Below, in pieces: positions 48,301 to 51,689 of a stretch of DNA of 64,000 nucleotides. Each line of letters opens with the position of its first letter. Position 1 is the stretch's first letter. Origin of the DNA: Ryuthela nishihirai (lineage: Eukaryota; Arthropoda; Arachnida; Araneae; Heptathelidae); contig JAWZYU010000024.1 of NCBI GenBank assembly GCA_038380435.1, forward strand, positions 55,478,113 through 55,542,112, written 5' to 3'. The notes beneath the pieces are model-generated. The model saw only the letters and a program-made list of their open reading frames with translations. It did not search any database and had not been told where the DNA came from. A program made the translations under genes and the position numbers.

Positions 48301-50919
48301 TGTTTACAGCCATAATAACTTCAGTGTAAAAAACTTTCCCTGCATTTGATTTATTGGGAACTGTTTATGGATTTATAAAGCAGAGCTTAAGTACCTTTGA
48401 GTGTTTGTCTACAAAACTGTCAATGGTATGATCATGTTAGGACAAAAAAAATAATAAAAAGGCAAGAACAAAAATAAAAAGAATGATTTTAAATTAGAAA
48501 ATAATGTTTTATGATTAAAATATGATTTTTAATACTCTTGTAGCATATTTATTATTGATTATGGTTGGTAAGAATTTCACAATATTTTTTTTTTCAGTTT
48601 ACCAATTATATACACTGAAAGGATAAATAATTACACACACACATAATAAAATGTGGGCCCACTTTTTATCCTCACAACAGCAGCAACACATAGTAACATG
48701 GACTCTACCAAGTGTTGGAAGTGTTCAGGTGGTAATGTGGCACACAATTCCAGTACAGCCATTCATAAAGTGCCAAGAGTTGCATATTGGGTTTCGAGGT
48801 AGAATGCATTACTCCACTTCATCCCATAGATTCTCAATAGGGTTCATATCCAGAGAGTGAGAGGGTCATTCCAGGATTGTGAACTCACTGTAATGCTTCT
48901 TTAACCAGTCTTTTGACAAATGGGAGTGATGAGATGGGCATTGTTTTGTTAAAAGAAAACATCCTGCTGTGGGAAATGGATAGCCATGAATGGGTTTTAG
49001 GTGGTTGGCAATTACATCAACATAGCCTTGTGCAGTGATGGTGGTCTCAATAGGTAAAAGGGGCCCTAAGGTAGCCCACTTAAACATGCTCCAGAATATT
49101 ACACTGCATCCACCATTTTATAACAACTCAACTTGATAGTTGGGGTTCATGGTCTCATGTGGACTACCCCACACATGCACCCTCCCATCGACATAATGTA
49201 ATTGAAACCTCAATTTGCCAGACCAAGCTACCCATTTCTAATCTTCCACAGTCCACTGGAGCTGTCCCTTTGCTCACTGCAGTCTCATAGCTTAATGAGG
49301 CACTGTTAACAAGTGTACATGATATGGGTGTTGGTTGCCATAGCCCATTTGTGCCATCATATGGCAAATGGTCTTTGCATAAACCTTTGTAGCTGCCCTG
49401 TCATTGAATGCCATTATCATATGAACTGTGACCCTCCATTCCAATACAGGAGAGGCAGTACTTACCTCAAACATCATTGTCCTGGTTATGGCCACATTTT
49501 ACCTGGCAGCTGTAGGTTTTGATATATGTAAGATGGTTGCATGTAGAAAATCCAGATGTTCTGCATTCGTGGATATGGAGCACCCCATTTTCCTCACACT
49601 ATCTACCCATGATTGAACTCAGTTGCTATGTTTACCCATCATAACAACCATAGGTACACTATACAGTAGGTAGGTATCTGACCTATTTATAGCCCTCAAA
49701 GAGTTTTGGCTGACTGCATTACTGTGGCAGAATAGGGTAAGTTTGTGGATGGGTGTGCTGTACATAATAAATTGCTTAAAATATCATTGTAGATTTGGTA
49801 TAATTGTAATTAAGTTGATAATTGCACAGAATTTTTCCAAAAATTTATTTATGATAAAGCATTGGTATACAATATTTTAACAATTTTCTGTGCTCTATCA
49901 GAGGAGAGCCACCTGATTTAAAGTAAGTAATGTCTGAACACACTAAGAAAAAAAAATATTAAAAATTTTTATAATATATATGATTAAATTTAAATCCTTA
50001 TTTTTGACAGTAATCATTATTTGCAAAGTTCTAAAAACTAAATCATTTGAAAATAAATAAATAAATAAATAAATAAATTATCCTGAAAATGTTTTCCAGA
50101 AAACTTGCAATAAATTATTTACAAATGTAATTTTCTTTAAGCAATTTTTTTTCCTATTATTATACATTTTGGAAAAAAAAATTTTTTTGGATGGCTTACA
50201 CTATTGTGCCATTCTGATGGGCGAGTGGTTAGTGCACTTGGCTACTGATATGAGGGGCCTGGGTTCAAGCCCTAGGTAAAGCATGGATGTTTGTGTTGTA
50301 TTTCTGCTGAGGTCTAGTCTTCCTCACAGACCTCTGTGGTGTGTAAACTGGGAGGCTCCTGTCATACCTCTGTGGCAAGCAGTTGCTTTAGGGGGTATTT
50401 TACACTACTATCAAATGCTCAAGCCACCAAATATTTCAAAATACTTATCATATATCGTTAAAAAGACATTTTGAAATTTTAAATTAGAGCTTTAGAAGTT
50501 CTCTGGTAAATTTTCAAATAAAATTAACATGACAGATCATTAAATTACTGGAACTTAAAATTATATTTTCCAAACATTTATTTTTATTACAAGGATGCAT
50601 GTTAACACTTTGATAGCTGTACAATGATATATACATAGCTGTCTACCTAAATTAAAATATATATACACCTCCTATTTAGTAGCAATGTAATTTCAACTAT
50701 TTCACCATATACTTGTAAATTCAAAGCCACTATAGATGCGCCCATTGAAAGTGTTCTACCCTTTGAAACTTAACACACATTTACAAATTGAGACCACAGA
50801 GGTTTAATAATTTGCATCTTAATAATATATTTTAACTAAAAATTAACATTTAAAAAAAGAAAATACAAACTTACCTCTATTTTGTCACCAATTCCAAAAG
50901 GTAAATTATGAGAATTCAT
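2993..50919 (-). CDS. PLK4: PLK4 (Polo-like kinase 4), 12 recognised exons, 3' end not in window
   Basis: Serine/threonine kinase that licenses centriole duplication at the centrosome. Exons joined on the minus strand: 50919-50875, 43228-43133, 39016-38921, 33611-33497, 25453-25341, 24906-24818, 22404-22172, 15986-15928, 14576-14521, 9313-9051, 8687-8409, 3304-2993. All introns are GT-AG. The conceptual protein has a glycine loop (GKGGFAKVF, about residues 24-32), VAIK Lys46, alpha-C Glu65, HRD Asp141 in the PLK4-type [16 protein letters not shown] Asp159, activation-loop Thr175 before [10 protein letters not shown], and the C-lobe [21 protein letters not shown] Ser/Thr-rich linker follows, with a DSGVGSS degron as in animal PLK4. 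Phases agree at all junctions except exon 8 to 9. Polo boxes are not found, so the gene should continue past base 1. Identity is near certain for exons 1-8; linker exons rest on splice sites, phase and position. Confidence 0.93.
3438..3762 (+). mobile_element. SINE-A copy (tRNA-derived) with TSD
   Basis: It starts with a tRNA-like head (box A GTGGCTCAGTTGGTAG, box B-like AGATTCAAGTC) and ends in the family tail ATAAAACAACCC. A 14-bp target-site duplication with one mismatch flanks it (3424-3437 and 3763-3776). It is more diverged than the 41-kb copy. Confidence 0.85.
4182..4380 (-). mobile_element. SINE-B copy, diverged
   Basis: Reverse-oriented copy of the second tRNA-derived family. The tail CCCCTCAAGAAGCT is at the low-coordinate end; the degenerate tRNA head, GATCCCTTTAATCAATAGCC then CTACTTGGCTA, is at the high end. 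Compare 12,318 and 21,388. Confidence 0.7.
4640..5055 (-). mobile_element. Degenerate SINE-A-like fragments
   Basis: The stretch 4690-4860 follows the SINE-A body in reverse (GGCTCAGAG, GGGGACATG, CATGTTCTTTAA). The stretch 4925-5045 ends like a reverse tRNA head (TTGAACTTGGGAAC, then TTGGTGCACTACTATCTAACC). Both are old and rearranged. Confidence 0.5.
5056..6465. other. Intronic AT-rich DNA, nothing recognised
   Basis: Part of PLK4 intron 11. Short open frames here look like chance and I see no repeat structure. Confidence 0.45.
6470..7130 (+). mobile_element. Tc1-like transposase relic
   Basis: Translated fragments follow the Tc1 order: [18 protein letters not shown] as the first helix-turn-helix; a second DNA-binding part with a GRPR-like VPGPQFLRM; and near 7030 a block resembling the VWGGI region followed by [15 protein letters not shown]. 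All frames are broken, and terminal repeats are not seen. Assignment is by motif order only. Confidence 0.5.
7175..7487. mobile_element. hAT-type MITE
   Basis: Non-coding element with hAT-like ends: CAGGTTCTCAACGTG at the left and GGTTGAGAACCACTG at the right. GGGGTACATG is also present near both ends. The flanks share TCTAGA but not a clean 8-bp duplication; the left end appears to have lost two bases. Confidence 0.7.
7720..8045 (+). mobile_element. RTE-like LINE, 3' fragment with (GAT)n tail
   Basis: Homologous to the 3' end of the long LINE at 54.5-58.2 kb, but on the plus strand. It begins within the C-terminal coding part (CGTTGGTTTGGCCATGTTGC encodes the LRWFGHV-type motif) and ends with CTGCTTGAGG followed by GATGATGATGATGATGAG. 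A typical 5'-truncated insertion, with its reading frame decayed. Confidence 0.85.
8409..8687 (-). CDS. PLK4: PLK4 exon 11 (linker)
   Basis: It reads [18 protein letters not shown] through a charged stretch ([18 protein letters not shown]) to GNQLFKER. It enters and leaves in phase 2, in step with exons 10 and 12. No known domain is visible; the basic/acidic stretch could be helical. The intron to exon 10 is only 363 bp, which supports co-membership. Confidence 0.78.
8766..8826. repeat. Perfect 24-bp inverted repeat
   Basis: The arms 8766-8789 and 8803-8826 are exact reverse complements around 13 bases. AT-rich; either a foldback relic or a chance product of AT-rich sequence. It lies only 80 bp from PLK4 exon 11. 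Confidence 0.7.
9051..9313 (-). CDS. PLK4: PLK4 exon 10 (phosphodegron linker)
   Basis: The exon begins [26 protein letters not shown] lies where human PLK4 has DSGHATIS, the beta-TrCP/Slimb degron that limits kinase abundance after autophosphorylation. The rest is Ser/Thr-rich and ends SPPVKLKAR. The acceptor is ATCCCTAG and the donor GCCAG|GTAAAA (phase 2). Confidence 0.85.
9747..9930 (-). mobile_element. SINE-A, 5'-truncated, with TSD
   Basis: Only the 3' half of SINE-A is present, reverse orientation, from the tail TTGGGTTGTTTTACC to the middle of the body. Flanks carry a near-identical 10-bp duplication (GTACACAGAG at 9737, AGTACACAGA at 9932). The tRNA head is absent. Confidence 0.8.
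10546..12100 (-). mobile_element. Tc1-like transposon with both terminal inverted repeats
   Basis: About 1.55 kb flanked by TA. Terminal repeats of about 35 bp begin CACTGCTGTCCAAAAG at the left and CACTGGTGTCCAAAAG at the right (reverse complement), with two mismatches over that length. The minus-strand transposase is broken but shows the GGDISHG block, [13 protein letters not shown], a DN-containing [25 protein letters not shown] and PNLNPIEHA with the last catalytic Glu. It is not expected to be active. Confidence 0.88.
12318..12508 (-). mobile_element. SINE-B copy (tRNA-derived)
   Basis: Well-preserved reverse copy. The head at the high end has box A (TGGCCAAGTGGTTAGC) and box B (GGGTTCGAGCCCCGG) on the minus strand. 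The tail is GCAAGCAGCTGCTTGAGGGG. This is the best reference for the family here. Confidence 0.88.
12540..12875 (-). mobile_element. Tigger transposase C-terminal relic
   Basis: The minus strand translates to [19 protein letters not shown], a stop, then [17 protein letters not shown] and [15 protein letters not shown] with [10 protein letters not shown]. This is the helical tail of Tigger-type transposases (compare NDTNSERAFKF in the 60-kb copy). No ends found. Confidence 0.6.
13150..13330. mobile_element. Two tRNA-like SINE fragments facing opposite ways
   Basis: On the reverse strand, ACATGTCAGAGCC and CAGATATGAACCTGTGAC resemble a tRNA head. Directly after it on the forward strand, GCATGTTATCAGGAGGTTGC and TTTTATCCCACC resemble the SINE at 15,345. 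Diverged; the boundaries are uncertain. Confidence 0.45.
13587..13623. repeat. Short hairpin
   Basis: ATTATGCCAAACGATG and its near-complement TATCATTTGGCATAAT face each other around TTCTG. There is one mismatch. Too short to call a microRNA without expression data. Confidence 0.55.
13640..13975. mobile_element. RTE-like LINE copy with 5' inversion
   Basis: Bases 13,643-13,800 match the 5' end region of the 54-58 kb LINE (57,955-58,130) in reversed orientation. Bases 13,803-13,975 are its 3' end in forward orientation, ending in GATGAAGAT. The join lies at AGCTACCAT|CTAGGATGC. This is the layout expected from twin priming during LINE integration. Confidence 0.78.
14521..14576 (-). CDS. PLK4: PLK4 exon 9 (linker)
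   Basis: A 56-base exon between TTTTTTCTGCAG and GATG|GTGAGT. The frame that joins exon 10 in phase reads [18 protein letters not shown] and needs one base from the previous exon, whereas exon 8 as called supplies none. A small unseen exon (3n+1 bases), an alternative isoform or a one-base sequence error could explain it. Confidence 0.62.
14618..14814. repeat. Foldback (long imperfect palindrome)
   Basis: Arms of about 85-90 bases run from AATACTGTCAGTAAAATTTT inward past ACTTCAGCAATCACAG, and back out from CTGTGATTGCTGAAGT-like sequence to AATGACAGTATT. It lies 41 bp from PLK4 exon 9 and inside intron 8. A MITE or foldback transposon relic. Confidence 0.8.
14950..15262 (+). mobile_element. 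Penelope-like element RT fragment
   Basis: The open frame contains [20 protein letters not shown], which resembles the Y-x-D-D box followed by IW of Penelope-type reverse transcriptases, then [19 protein letters not shown], their typical downstream motif. The usual second Asp is Asn here. About 100 residues survive; no endonuclease domain or terminal repeats are seen. Confidence 0.6.
15345..15475 (+). mobile_element. tRNA-derived SINE (third type)
   Basis: A head like a tRNA gene: GGTAGCTCAGTGGCAGTGCA (box A) and GGGTTTGGATCCCACC (box B), spaced as in a tRNA. Body and tail follow without a clear end. Related fragments lie at 13,240 and 17,605. Confidence 0.65.
15568..15640. repeat. Hairpin, about 28-bp arms
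   Basis: AATTAGCTGAAAAGAAATTG and on to GCCCT pairs with AGGGTAACCAATTTTTTTTT and on to AGCTAATT, with small bulges. A possible small MITE. Confidence 0.65.
15928..15986 (-). CDS. PLK4: PLK4 exon 8 (end of kinase domain)
   Basis: A 59-base exon. With the leftover G of exon 7 it reads [20 protein letters not shown], matching the position of human VLDHPFM at the kinase C-terminus. The acceptor is ATTTATACAG and the donor AAG|GTAAGT. It ends in phase 0, which does not fit the open frame of exon 9 by one base (see findings). Confidence 0.82.
16555..17503 (+). mobile_element. Mariner/IS630-like transposon, internally deleted
   Basis: Terminal repeats GGGTTTTCCAAAAGGGG and CTTTTGGAAAACCCC bracket about 0.95 kb; both ends also carry TTTAGGAT or its complement. 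The transposase pseudogene (16,675-17,399) has stops in its N-terminal half. It then has an open DDE-type stretch with [33 protein letters not shown] and [13 protein letters not shown]. After that the sequence jumps to the C-terminus ([10 protein letters not shown]), so a central piece of roughly 0.3 kb with the other catalytic residues is missing. Confidence 0.85.
17600..17695 (+). mobile_element. tRNA-like SINE fragment
   Basis: TAGTTTAGTGATCTAGAACA resembles box A and GGGTTCAAGTCC is a good box B, at tRNA spacing. No conserved body follows. Confidence 0.45.
17700..19205. other. Intronic DNA, nothing recognised
   Basis: PLK4 intron 7. AT-rich with no convincing open frame; I see no paired ends or tRNA-like boxes. 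Confidence 0.4.
19211..19332. mobile_element. Candidate piggyBac-type MITE
   Basis: TTAA flanks both sides (19,207-19,210 and 19,333-19,336). The ends read TCCTTTAACA at the left and TTTAAGGG at the right, a short inverted repeat of the CCCTTT type. No coding sequence. Less certain than the 39-kb example. Confidence 0.45.
19528..19630 (+). repeat. Direct repeat, copy 1
   Basis: About 100 bases containing GGTTGCTAGTGTAGCCATGG and TTGTTCCTACTCAGAAAG. It recurs at 20,139-20,239 with few changes; both end in CACTTGCAATATATCCAAAT. Confidence 0.8.
20139..20252 (+). repeat. Direct repeat copy 2, ending in a palindrome
   Basis: Second copy of the repeat at 19,528. Its 3' end forms a perfect 16-bp inverted repeat (20,217-20,232 and 20,237-20,252) around CCAA. 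Copy 1 lacks the second arm. Confidence 0.78.
20260..21385. other. Low-complexity intronic DNA
   Basis: C- and A-rich runs (for example near 20,540 and 21,130-21,190) and AT-rich sequence. No gene or clear transposon is seen. Confidence 0.4.
21388..21568 (-). mobile_element. SINE-B copy
   Basis: Reverse copy very similar to the one at 12,318: same tail (CAAGCAGCTGCTTGAGGGGG on the minus strand), box B GGGTTCGAGCCCCGG, and box A truncated at CGCGCTAACCACATGAG. Confidence 0.87.
22172..22404 (-). CDS. PLK4: PLK4 exon 7 (C-lobe)
   Basis: Seventy-seven full codons from [18 protein letters not shown] to [10 protein letters not shown]. The exon includes the [11 protein letters not shown] helix and the [10 protein letters not shown] segment diagnostic of PLK4. 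The acceptor is TTTCTTAG and the donor AATG|GTATGT (phase 1). Reading through the donor adds a spurious tail, so the splice is preferred. Confidence 0.96.
22405..23255. other. Intron 6, nothing recognised
   Basis: AT-rich with short chance open frames. No repeat ends seen. Confidence 0.4.
23262..24140. mobile_element. Long-TIR foldback element
   Basis: Two imperfect arms of roughly 230 bp (23,262-23,500 and 23,905-24,140) are reverse complements; each includes TTAACAGTAGAGGGTTGGTA or its diverged complement. A second, inner inverted pair (ACCAGGGTAAATTCTTCCAG at 23,483 and its complement near 23,630) nests inside. The centre holds purine-rich GAGGGGGAG and GGAGGGGGAGG stretches. No coding signal. 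Confidence 0.7.
24818..24906 (-). CDS. PLK4: PLK4 exon 6 (DFG and activation loop)
   Basis: The exon encodes [18 protein letters not shown] followed by [12 protein letters not shown]. It holds the DFG aspartate (159) and the activation-loop threonine (175), whose human counterpart is an autophosphorylation site. It leaves in phase 2; the missing base of the proline codon comes from exon 7. The intron between exons 5 and 6 is only 434 bp. Confidence 0.95.
25341..25453 (-). CDS. PLK4: PLK4 exon 5 (HRD catalytic loop)
   Basis: The exon runs from [16 protein letters not shown] to LTQDMNV and includes [10 protein letters not shown], with catalytic Asp141 and Asn146. The acceptor is TTAAATAG and the donor GTT|GTAAGT. 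It enters in phase 1 and leaves in phase 0. Confidence 0.95.
25779..26168 (-). mobile_element. SINE-A, full length, with 12-bp TSD
   Basis: Complete reverse copy from the tail GTTGTTTTACC to the tRNA head (box B GGTTCGAGTTCC, box A GTGACTCAGTCGGTAGC on the minus strand). The perfect duplication TTATTTAGTATC lies at 25,767-25,778 and 26,169-26,180. It is young enough to retain the central GACGTTAAGCC motif. Confidence 0.95.
26470..26525. repeat. Perfect 26-bp hairpin
   Basis: The arms 26,470-26,495 and 26,500-26,525 are exact complements around a 4-base loop (TGTT), extended by imperfect A/T pairing. A foldback or precursor-like hairpin; transcription is unknown. Confidence 0.8.
26739..26772. 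repeat. Perfect 15-bp hairpin
   Basis: TGGATAATACTGATC and its exact complement face each other around AGAG. Confidence 0.75.
27410..28850 (+). repeat. Diverged tandem array (about 150-bp units), interrupted
   Basis: At least five units share TATATCT, then TATGAGTCAAATGAAAGCTT or variants, then ACCCCCATGCTCTCTTCTCC, then GGAAATATGAAAA. Units begin near 27,415, 27,565, 27,715, 28,450, 28,600 and 28,725. About 0.7 kb of unrelated sequence (roughly 27,745-28,435) splits the array. Confidence 0.75.
27745..28435. mobile_element. Unclassified insertion in the tandem array
   Basis: It starts near TGTAACGCTCC and contains a CA/CT-rich stretch (ACAACTTCTACATCTCTC) and a comparatively CpG-rich part (GGGCCCGCACGTG). 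No coding frame; ends not defined. Confidence 0.4.
28850..29338 (-). mobile_element. I-type LINE 3' end
   Basis: The minus strand encodes [19 protein letters not shown], then [19 protein letters not shown], then [10 protein letters not shown] up to a stop at 29,099-29,097. The C-x2-C, H and C pattern is the C-terminal knuckle of I-clade LINE ORF2. A 3' UTR with GGCACAACAGCAACTAAGGC (plus strand) follows. A 5'-truncated copy. Confidence 0.72.
29340..30885. other. Intron 4, unrecognised
   Basis: AT-rich. Minus-strand pieces (for example [19 protein letters not shown] near 30,240) look faintly coding and broken, but I cannot assign a family. Confidence 0.35.
30888..31619. mobile_element. TA-flanked TIR element, no transposase
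   Basis: The ends are CCGTATTTCCCCGAAAATAA at the left and the complement of CCGTGTTTCCCCGAAAATAA at the right, with TA on each side: a Tc1/mariner-type layout. Inside, a 51-bp unit with CATTTTCAGGATTCT and CCTACCCCAAA is repeated in tandem (about 30,917 and 30,968). No transposase frame. Confidence 0.82.
31715..31975. repeat. Compound foldback (two overlapping palindromes)
   Basis: Palindrome 1 pairs 31,722-31,778 with 31,811-31,868, through TGCAATATTAATGCAACCAT and its complement. Palindrome 2 pairs about 31,843-31,895 with 31,905-31,960, through AAAAGGGCTGTTTCTCTACT and its complement. The GGACATGGAGACA-type segment takes part in both, so three related arms exist. No coding role. Confidence 0.8.
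32122..32517 (-). mobile_element. SINE-A, full length, with TSD
   Basis: Complete reverse copy with tail and tRNA head (box B GGTTCGAGTCCC). The 10-bp duplication CAAACAGTAC / CAAACAGCAC lies at 32,112 and 32,518, with one mismatch. Confidence 0.92.
32650..32815. mobile_element. hAT-type MITE with perfect 8-bp TSD
   Basis: 166 bp. The ends are CAGTGTTTTTTTAAC and GCTTGAAAAACACTG. The exact 8-bp duplication GTCTACAC lies at 32,642-32,649 and 32,816-32,823. Internal GGTTGCAACCCCTAAAATTG resembles SPIN/Charlie-type hAT derivatives. Non-coding. Confidence 0.9.
33497..33611 (-). CDS. PLK4: PLK4 exon 4 (hinge)
   Basis: The exon starts [18 protein letters not shown] and covers the hinge and the [12 protein letters not shown] segment typical of PLK4. 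The acceptor is ATTTTTCAG; the donor is GAAG|GTAAGA, leaving one base (phase 1) that completes an alanine codon with exon 5. Confidence 0.95.
33612..35160. other. Intron 3, nothing recognised
   Basis: AT-rich single-copy-looking DNA without paired ends, tRNA boxes or coding motifs. Confidence 0.4.
35167..35710. mobile_element. hAT-like relic carrying a nested SINE-A
   Basis: The left end is CAATGATTCCCAAACC; the right end is GTTTAGGAATCACTA, close to its complement. Between them lies about 130 bp plus a SINE-A copy, so the hAT element is older. A clean 8-bp duplication is not seen. Confidence 0.5.
35307..35691 (-). mobile_element. SINE-A, full length, with TSD
   Basis: Complete reverse copy. 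The duplication CAGTTTAG lies at 35,299-35,306 and 35,692-35,699. It interrupts a hAT-like element. Confidence 0.9.
35735..36015 (+). mobile_element. Degenerate SINE-A-like copy
   Basis: Forward fragments of the family: CAGTTGGTAGCACATCAGTG, GATGGGATGTTAAGCTGTGG and CCTGGCTGTTTAATCTATTG. Heavily mutated, with insertions. Confidence 0.45.
36062..37560 (+). mobile_element. Mariner-family transposon relic
   Basis: The left end is near GGGCATTCCAAAAGTTC. Transposase pieces follow in order: [14 protein letters not shown] and [10 protein letters not shown] (DNA-binding part), [16 protein letters not shown], the catalytic [22 protein letters not shown] (the usual Asp is Asn), [10 protein letters not shown], and the C-terminal [13 protein letters not shown]. 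Several stops and frameshifts. The right terminal repeat was not found. Confidence 0.78.
37825..38030 (-). mobile_element. Tc1/mariner-type transposase C-terminal fragment
   Basis: The minus strand reads [16 protein letters not shown], then (after a stop) [14 protein letters not shown] up to a TGA near 37,835. That resembles the end of mariner-like transposases, just inside a possible terminal repeat (GGATGTCTCATAAATC). Short and uncertain. Confidence 0.4.
38921..39016 (-). CDS. PLK4: PLK4 exon 3 (alpha-C helix)
   Basis: Thirty-two codons starting [15 protein letters not shown] and ending LKHPSILE. It contains the alpha-C glutamate (RQEVSIH, Glu65) that pairs with the VAIK lysine. The acceptor is CTGGATAG and the donor GAG|GTAATA; phase 0 on both sides. 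Confidence 0.95.
39213..39342. mobile_element. piggyBac-type MITE with TTAA TSD
   Basis: 130 bp flanked by TTAA on both sides. The inverted ends are TCCTTTCACTACCATACTGG and the complement of CCAGTATAATAGTGAAAGGG-like sequence, roughly 33 bp with mismatches. Non-coding. Confidence 0.72.
39957..40995. repeat. Inverted duplication containing a Tc1-like end
   Basis: Arms of about 240 bp (39,963-40,220 and 40,755-40,990) are reverse complements. Each contains the transposon end TACACTAAGTGGCCAC and its flank out to TTAACTTTTAGATTTGCAG. A further small inverted pair links 39,957-39,982 with 40,548-40,573. A 33-bp direct repeat (AGTTATTTAAACTCTCTGGG) lies at about 39,590 and 40,250. Confidence 0.75.
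40827..41830 (-). mobile_element. Tc1-like relic interrupted by a SINE-A
   Basis: It begins with CACTAAGTGGCCACTTTATT. The minus strand after the SINE encodes a transposase fragment ([37 protein letters not shown]). The SINE at 41,099-41,483 splits it. The far end is not defined. Confidence 0.7.
41099..41483 (-). mobile_element. SINE-A, full length, with perfect 12-bp TSD
   Basis: The best preserved copy. Minus strand order: tRNA head (GTGGCTCATTCGGTAGCACG, box B GGTTCGAGTTCC), a central domain with GGGACGTTAAGCC and TTTAAAGAACACAC, and the tail GAGGTAAAACAACCC. The duplication CACCACAGTAAG lies at 41,087-41,098 and 41,484-41,495, inside a Tc1 relic. Confidence 0.97.
41835..43130. other. Intron 2, nothing recognised
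   Basis: AT-rich with poly-A/T runs near 41,880 and AT-only stretches near 42,950-43,030. No genes or clear elements. Confidence 0.4.
43133..43228 (-). CDS. PLK4: PLK4 exon 2 (glycine loop and VAIK lysine)
   Basis: Thirty-two codons from [16 protein letters not shown] to LEVAIKM. It carries the ATP-binding glycine loop and the VAIK lysine (Lys46 in the joined protein). The acceptor is TTTTTCAG and the donor ATG|GTAAAT, both phase 0. Confidence 0.95.
43500..45123 (-). mobile_element. Unclassified 1.6-kb element with long inverted ends
   Basis: Inverted ends of about 120 bp (43,500-43,618 and 45,010-45,123) share TATAAGCA-TTCCACAAAATA and GAGAGATGAAAGTTGATAGT. The minus strand of the interior has broken coding-like pieces ([55 protein letters not shown] in other frames). 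I do not recognise the family. The layout could be a Penelope-like element with inverted pseudo-LTRs or a DNA transposon. Confidence 0.6.
45390..45776 (-). mobile_element. SINE-A, full length, with TSD
   Basis: Complete reverse copy with an intact head and tail. The 10-bp duplication AAGACTGGAG lies at 45,380-45,389 and 45,777-45,786. Confidence 0.95.
46502..47275 (+). repeat. Tandem duplication, period about 410 bp
   Basis: Two copies (46,502-46,865 and 46,913-47,268) share GTAACAGGCTGCAAGGAG, GACAATTTGCCTGACACG and CCAGATGTGATCATGA with few changes. Within each, a shorter unit with GATTTCTTCGGGGACATTA and CCAATGGGATATGGGCAC-type text repeats twice. Open frames here are by-products of the repeat. 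Confidence 0.82.
47720..48038 (-). mobile_element. SINE-A, 5'-truncated, with TSD
   Basis: Reverse copy lacking the tRNA head; it stops at AATCTCAATGCTGGCCAGTG. The duplication GTTTAAAAT lies at 47,711-47,719 and 48,039-48,047. Confidence 0.88.
48640..49700 (-). mobile_element. Tc1-like transposase relic
   Basis: Minus-strand pieces: [20 protein letters not shown] (the catalytic region, with DESR lost), [20 protein letters not shown] then [33 protein letters not shown] (degenerate DNxxxH region) and the LVKKHYSE-like end. Frames are broken; ends not found. Confidence 0.65.
50053..50080. repeat. (AAAT)n microsatellite
   Basis: About seven uninterrupted AAAT units in intron 1. Confidence 0.9.
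50213..50398 (+). mobile_element. SINE-B copy, forward
   Basis: Head GGCGAGTGGTTAGTGCACTT and box B GGGTTCAAGCCC, a body with TTTCTGCTGAGGTC, and tail GGCAAGCAGTTGCTTTAGGG. It lies 0.5 kb downstream of PLK4 exon 1, within intron 1. Confidence 0.85.
50875..50919 (-). CDS. PLK4: PLK4 exon 1 (start codon)
   Basis: This exon encodes [15 protein letters not shown]. The ATG is at 50919-50917 and the exon ends in GAG before a GTAAGT donor (phase 0). The short N-terminal lead reaches the kinase domain as in other PLK4 proteins. The 7.6-kb first intron follows, filled with repeats. Non-coding 5' UTR exons cannot be placed. Confidence 0.88.
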
Positions 50920-51614
50920 TTTCAATGTATTAAATCACGGGTTAAATACAGTTACACACCAAAATGACTAGACGTACCATAAATCATCAAAAATGTGCAA
51001 ATATTTTACAAGACAATCTAAAAAATATTGTTATAAAATTGCTACAAATTAGCTTAAAATATTAAACAATATAGTTCATATTAGAAACAGTGAACAACCA
51101 ACGTCAATAGTTATTCATGTTTTTAATTAATCAGTTTCCGTTTTCGTACAGATTTCAGATAAAACATGAACATCTTTATCATAATTATTATAACTAAAGT
51201 GCTATCCATAGCAAAGAGAACTAATTCACTAAACTATTATGAGAAGAAATATTATAAGCATCTTATAAATTTAAATCAACCATTCCGCTAGCTGTTTCCT
51301 GTTGCAGAATTTATTTTACTTCCTTCTTTTCTTAACCCATTTTCAATTTTTAACTCACATAAAATATCGCGGTCAATTTCAAAACCTAGCTTCAAAGTGT
51401 AGTGTTCGTAGGAAAAAATATGCATGTTACTAAGATGAAATTGCTAAGGCGAGTGCAATAAAACTAGGTAGTGTTCGATAGATAGGGTAATAACAGAATA
51501 AGCGTTTATTTCTTACGCAAAGGATTGCATTAGTAATGCAGAATTTATGCATTAGTAAACAAGAGCTTTAATTTCATTAAATATAATGTTGAACTAAGCA
51601 ATTTGTTTCGAAAT
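50920..51614 (-). promoter_or_regulatory. PLK4 5' flank, likely UTR/promoter region
   Basis: Unique-looking AT-rich DNA directly upstream of the PLK4 start codon and not assigned to a repeat. It should contain the 5' UTR and core promoter. I see no convincing TATA box, initiator or divergent gene, so only the location is claimed. Confidence 0.4.
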
Positions 51615-51680
51615 AATATAGAATAAACTTATTTTAACACATACGCCTCAATTTCTGTGATTACAAATGTGTACTCACTT
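51615..51680 (+). repeat. 66-bp direct repeat, left copy (candidate long TSD)
   Basis: It starts AATATAGAATAAACTTA and contains TTAACACATA and GATTACAAATGT. The same 66 bases recur at 62,659-62,724 with about ten mismatches. The pair brackets the I/Jockey-type LINE block. Confidence 0.75.
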
Positions 51681-51689
51681 CAAGATTCA

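Noticed and set aside
50920..51614. Divergent gene sharing the PLK4 promoter
   Set aside because: No coding or splice evidence on the plus strand before the LINE block begins.
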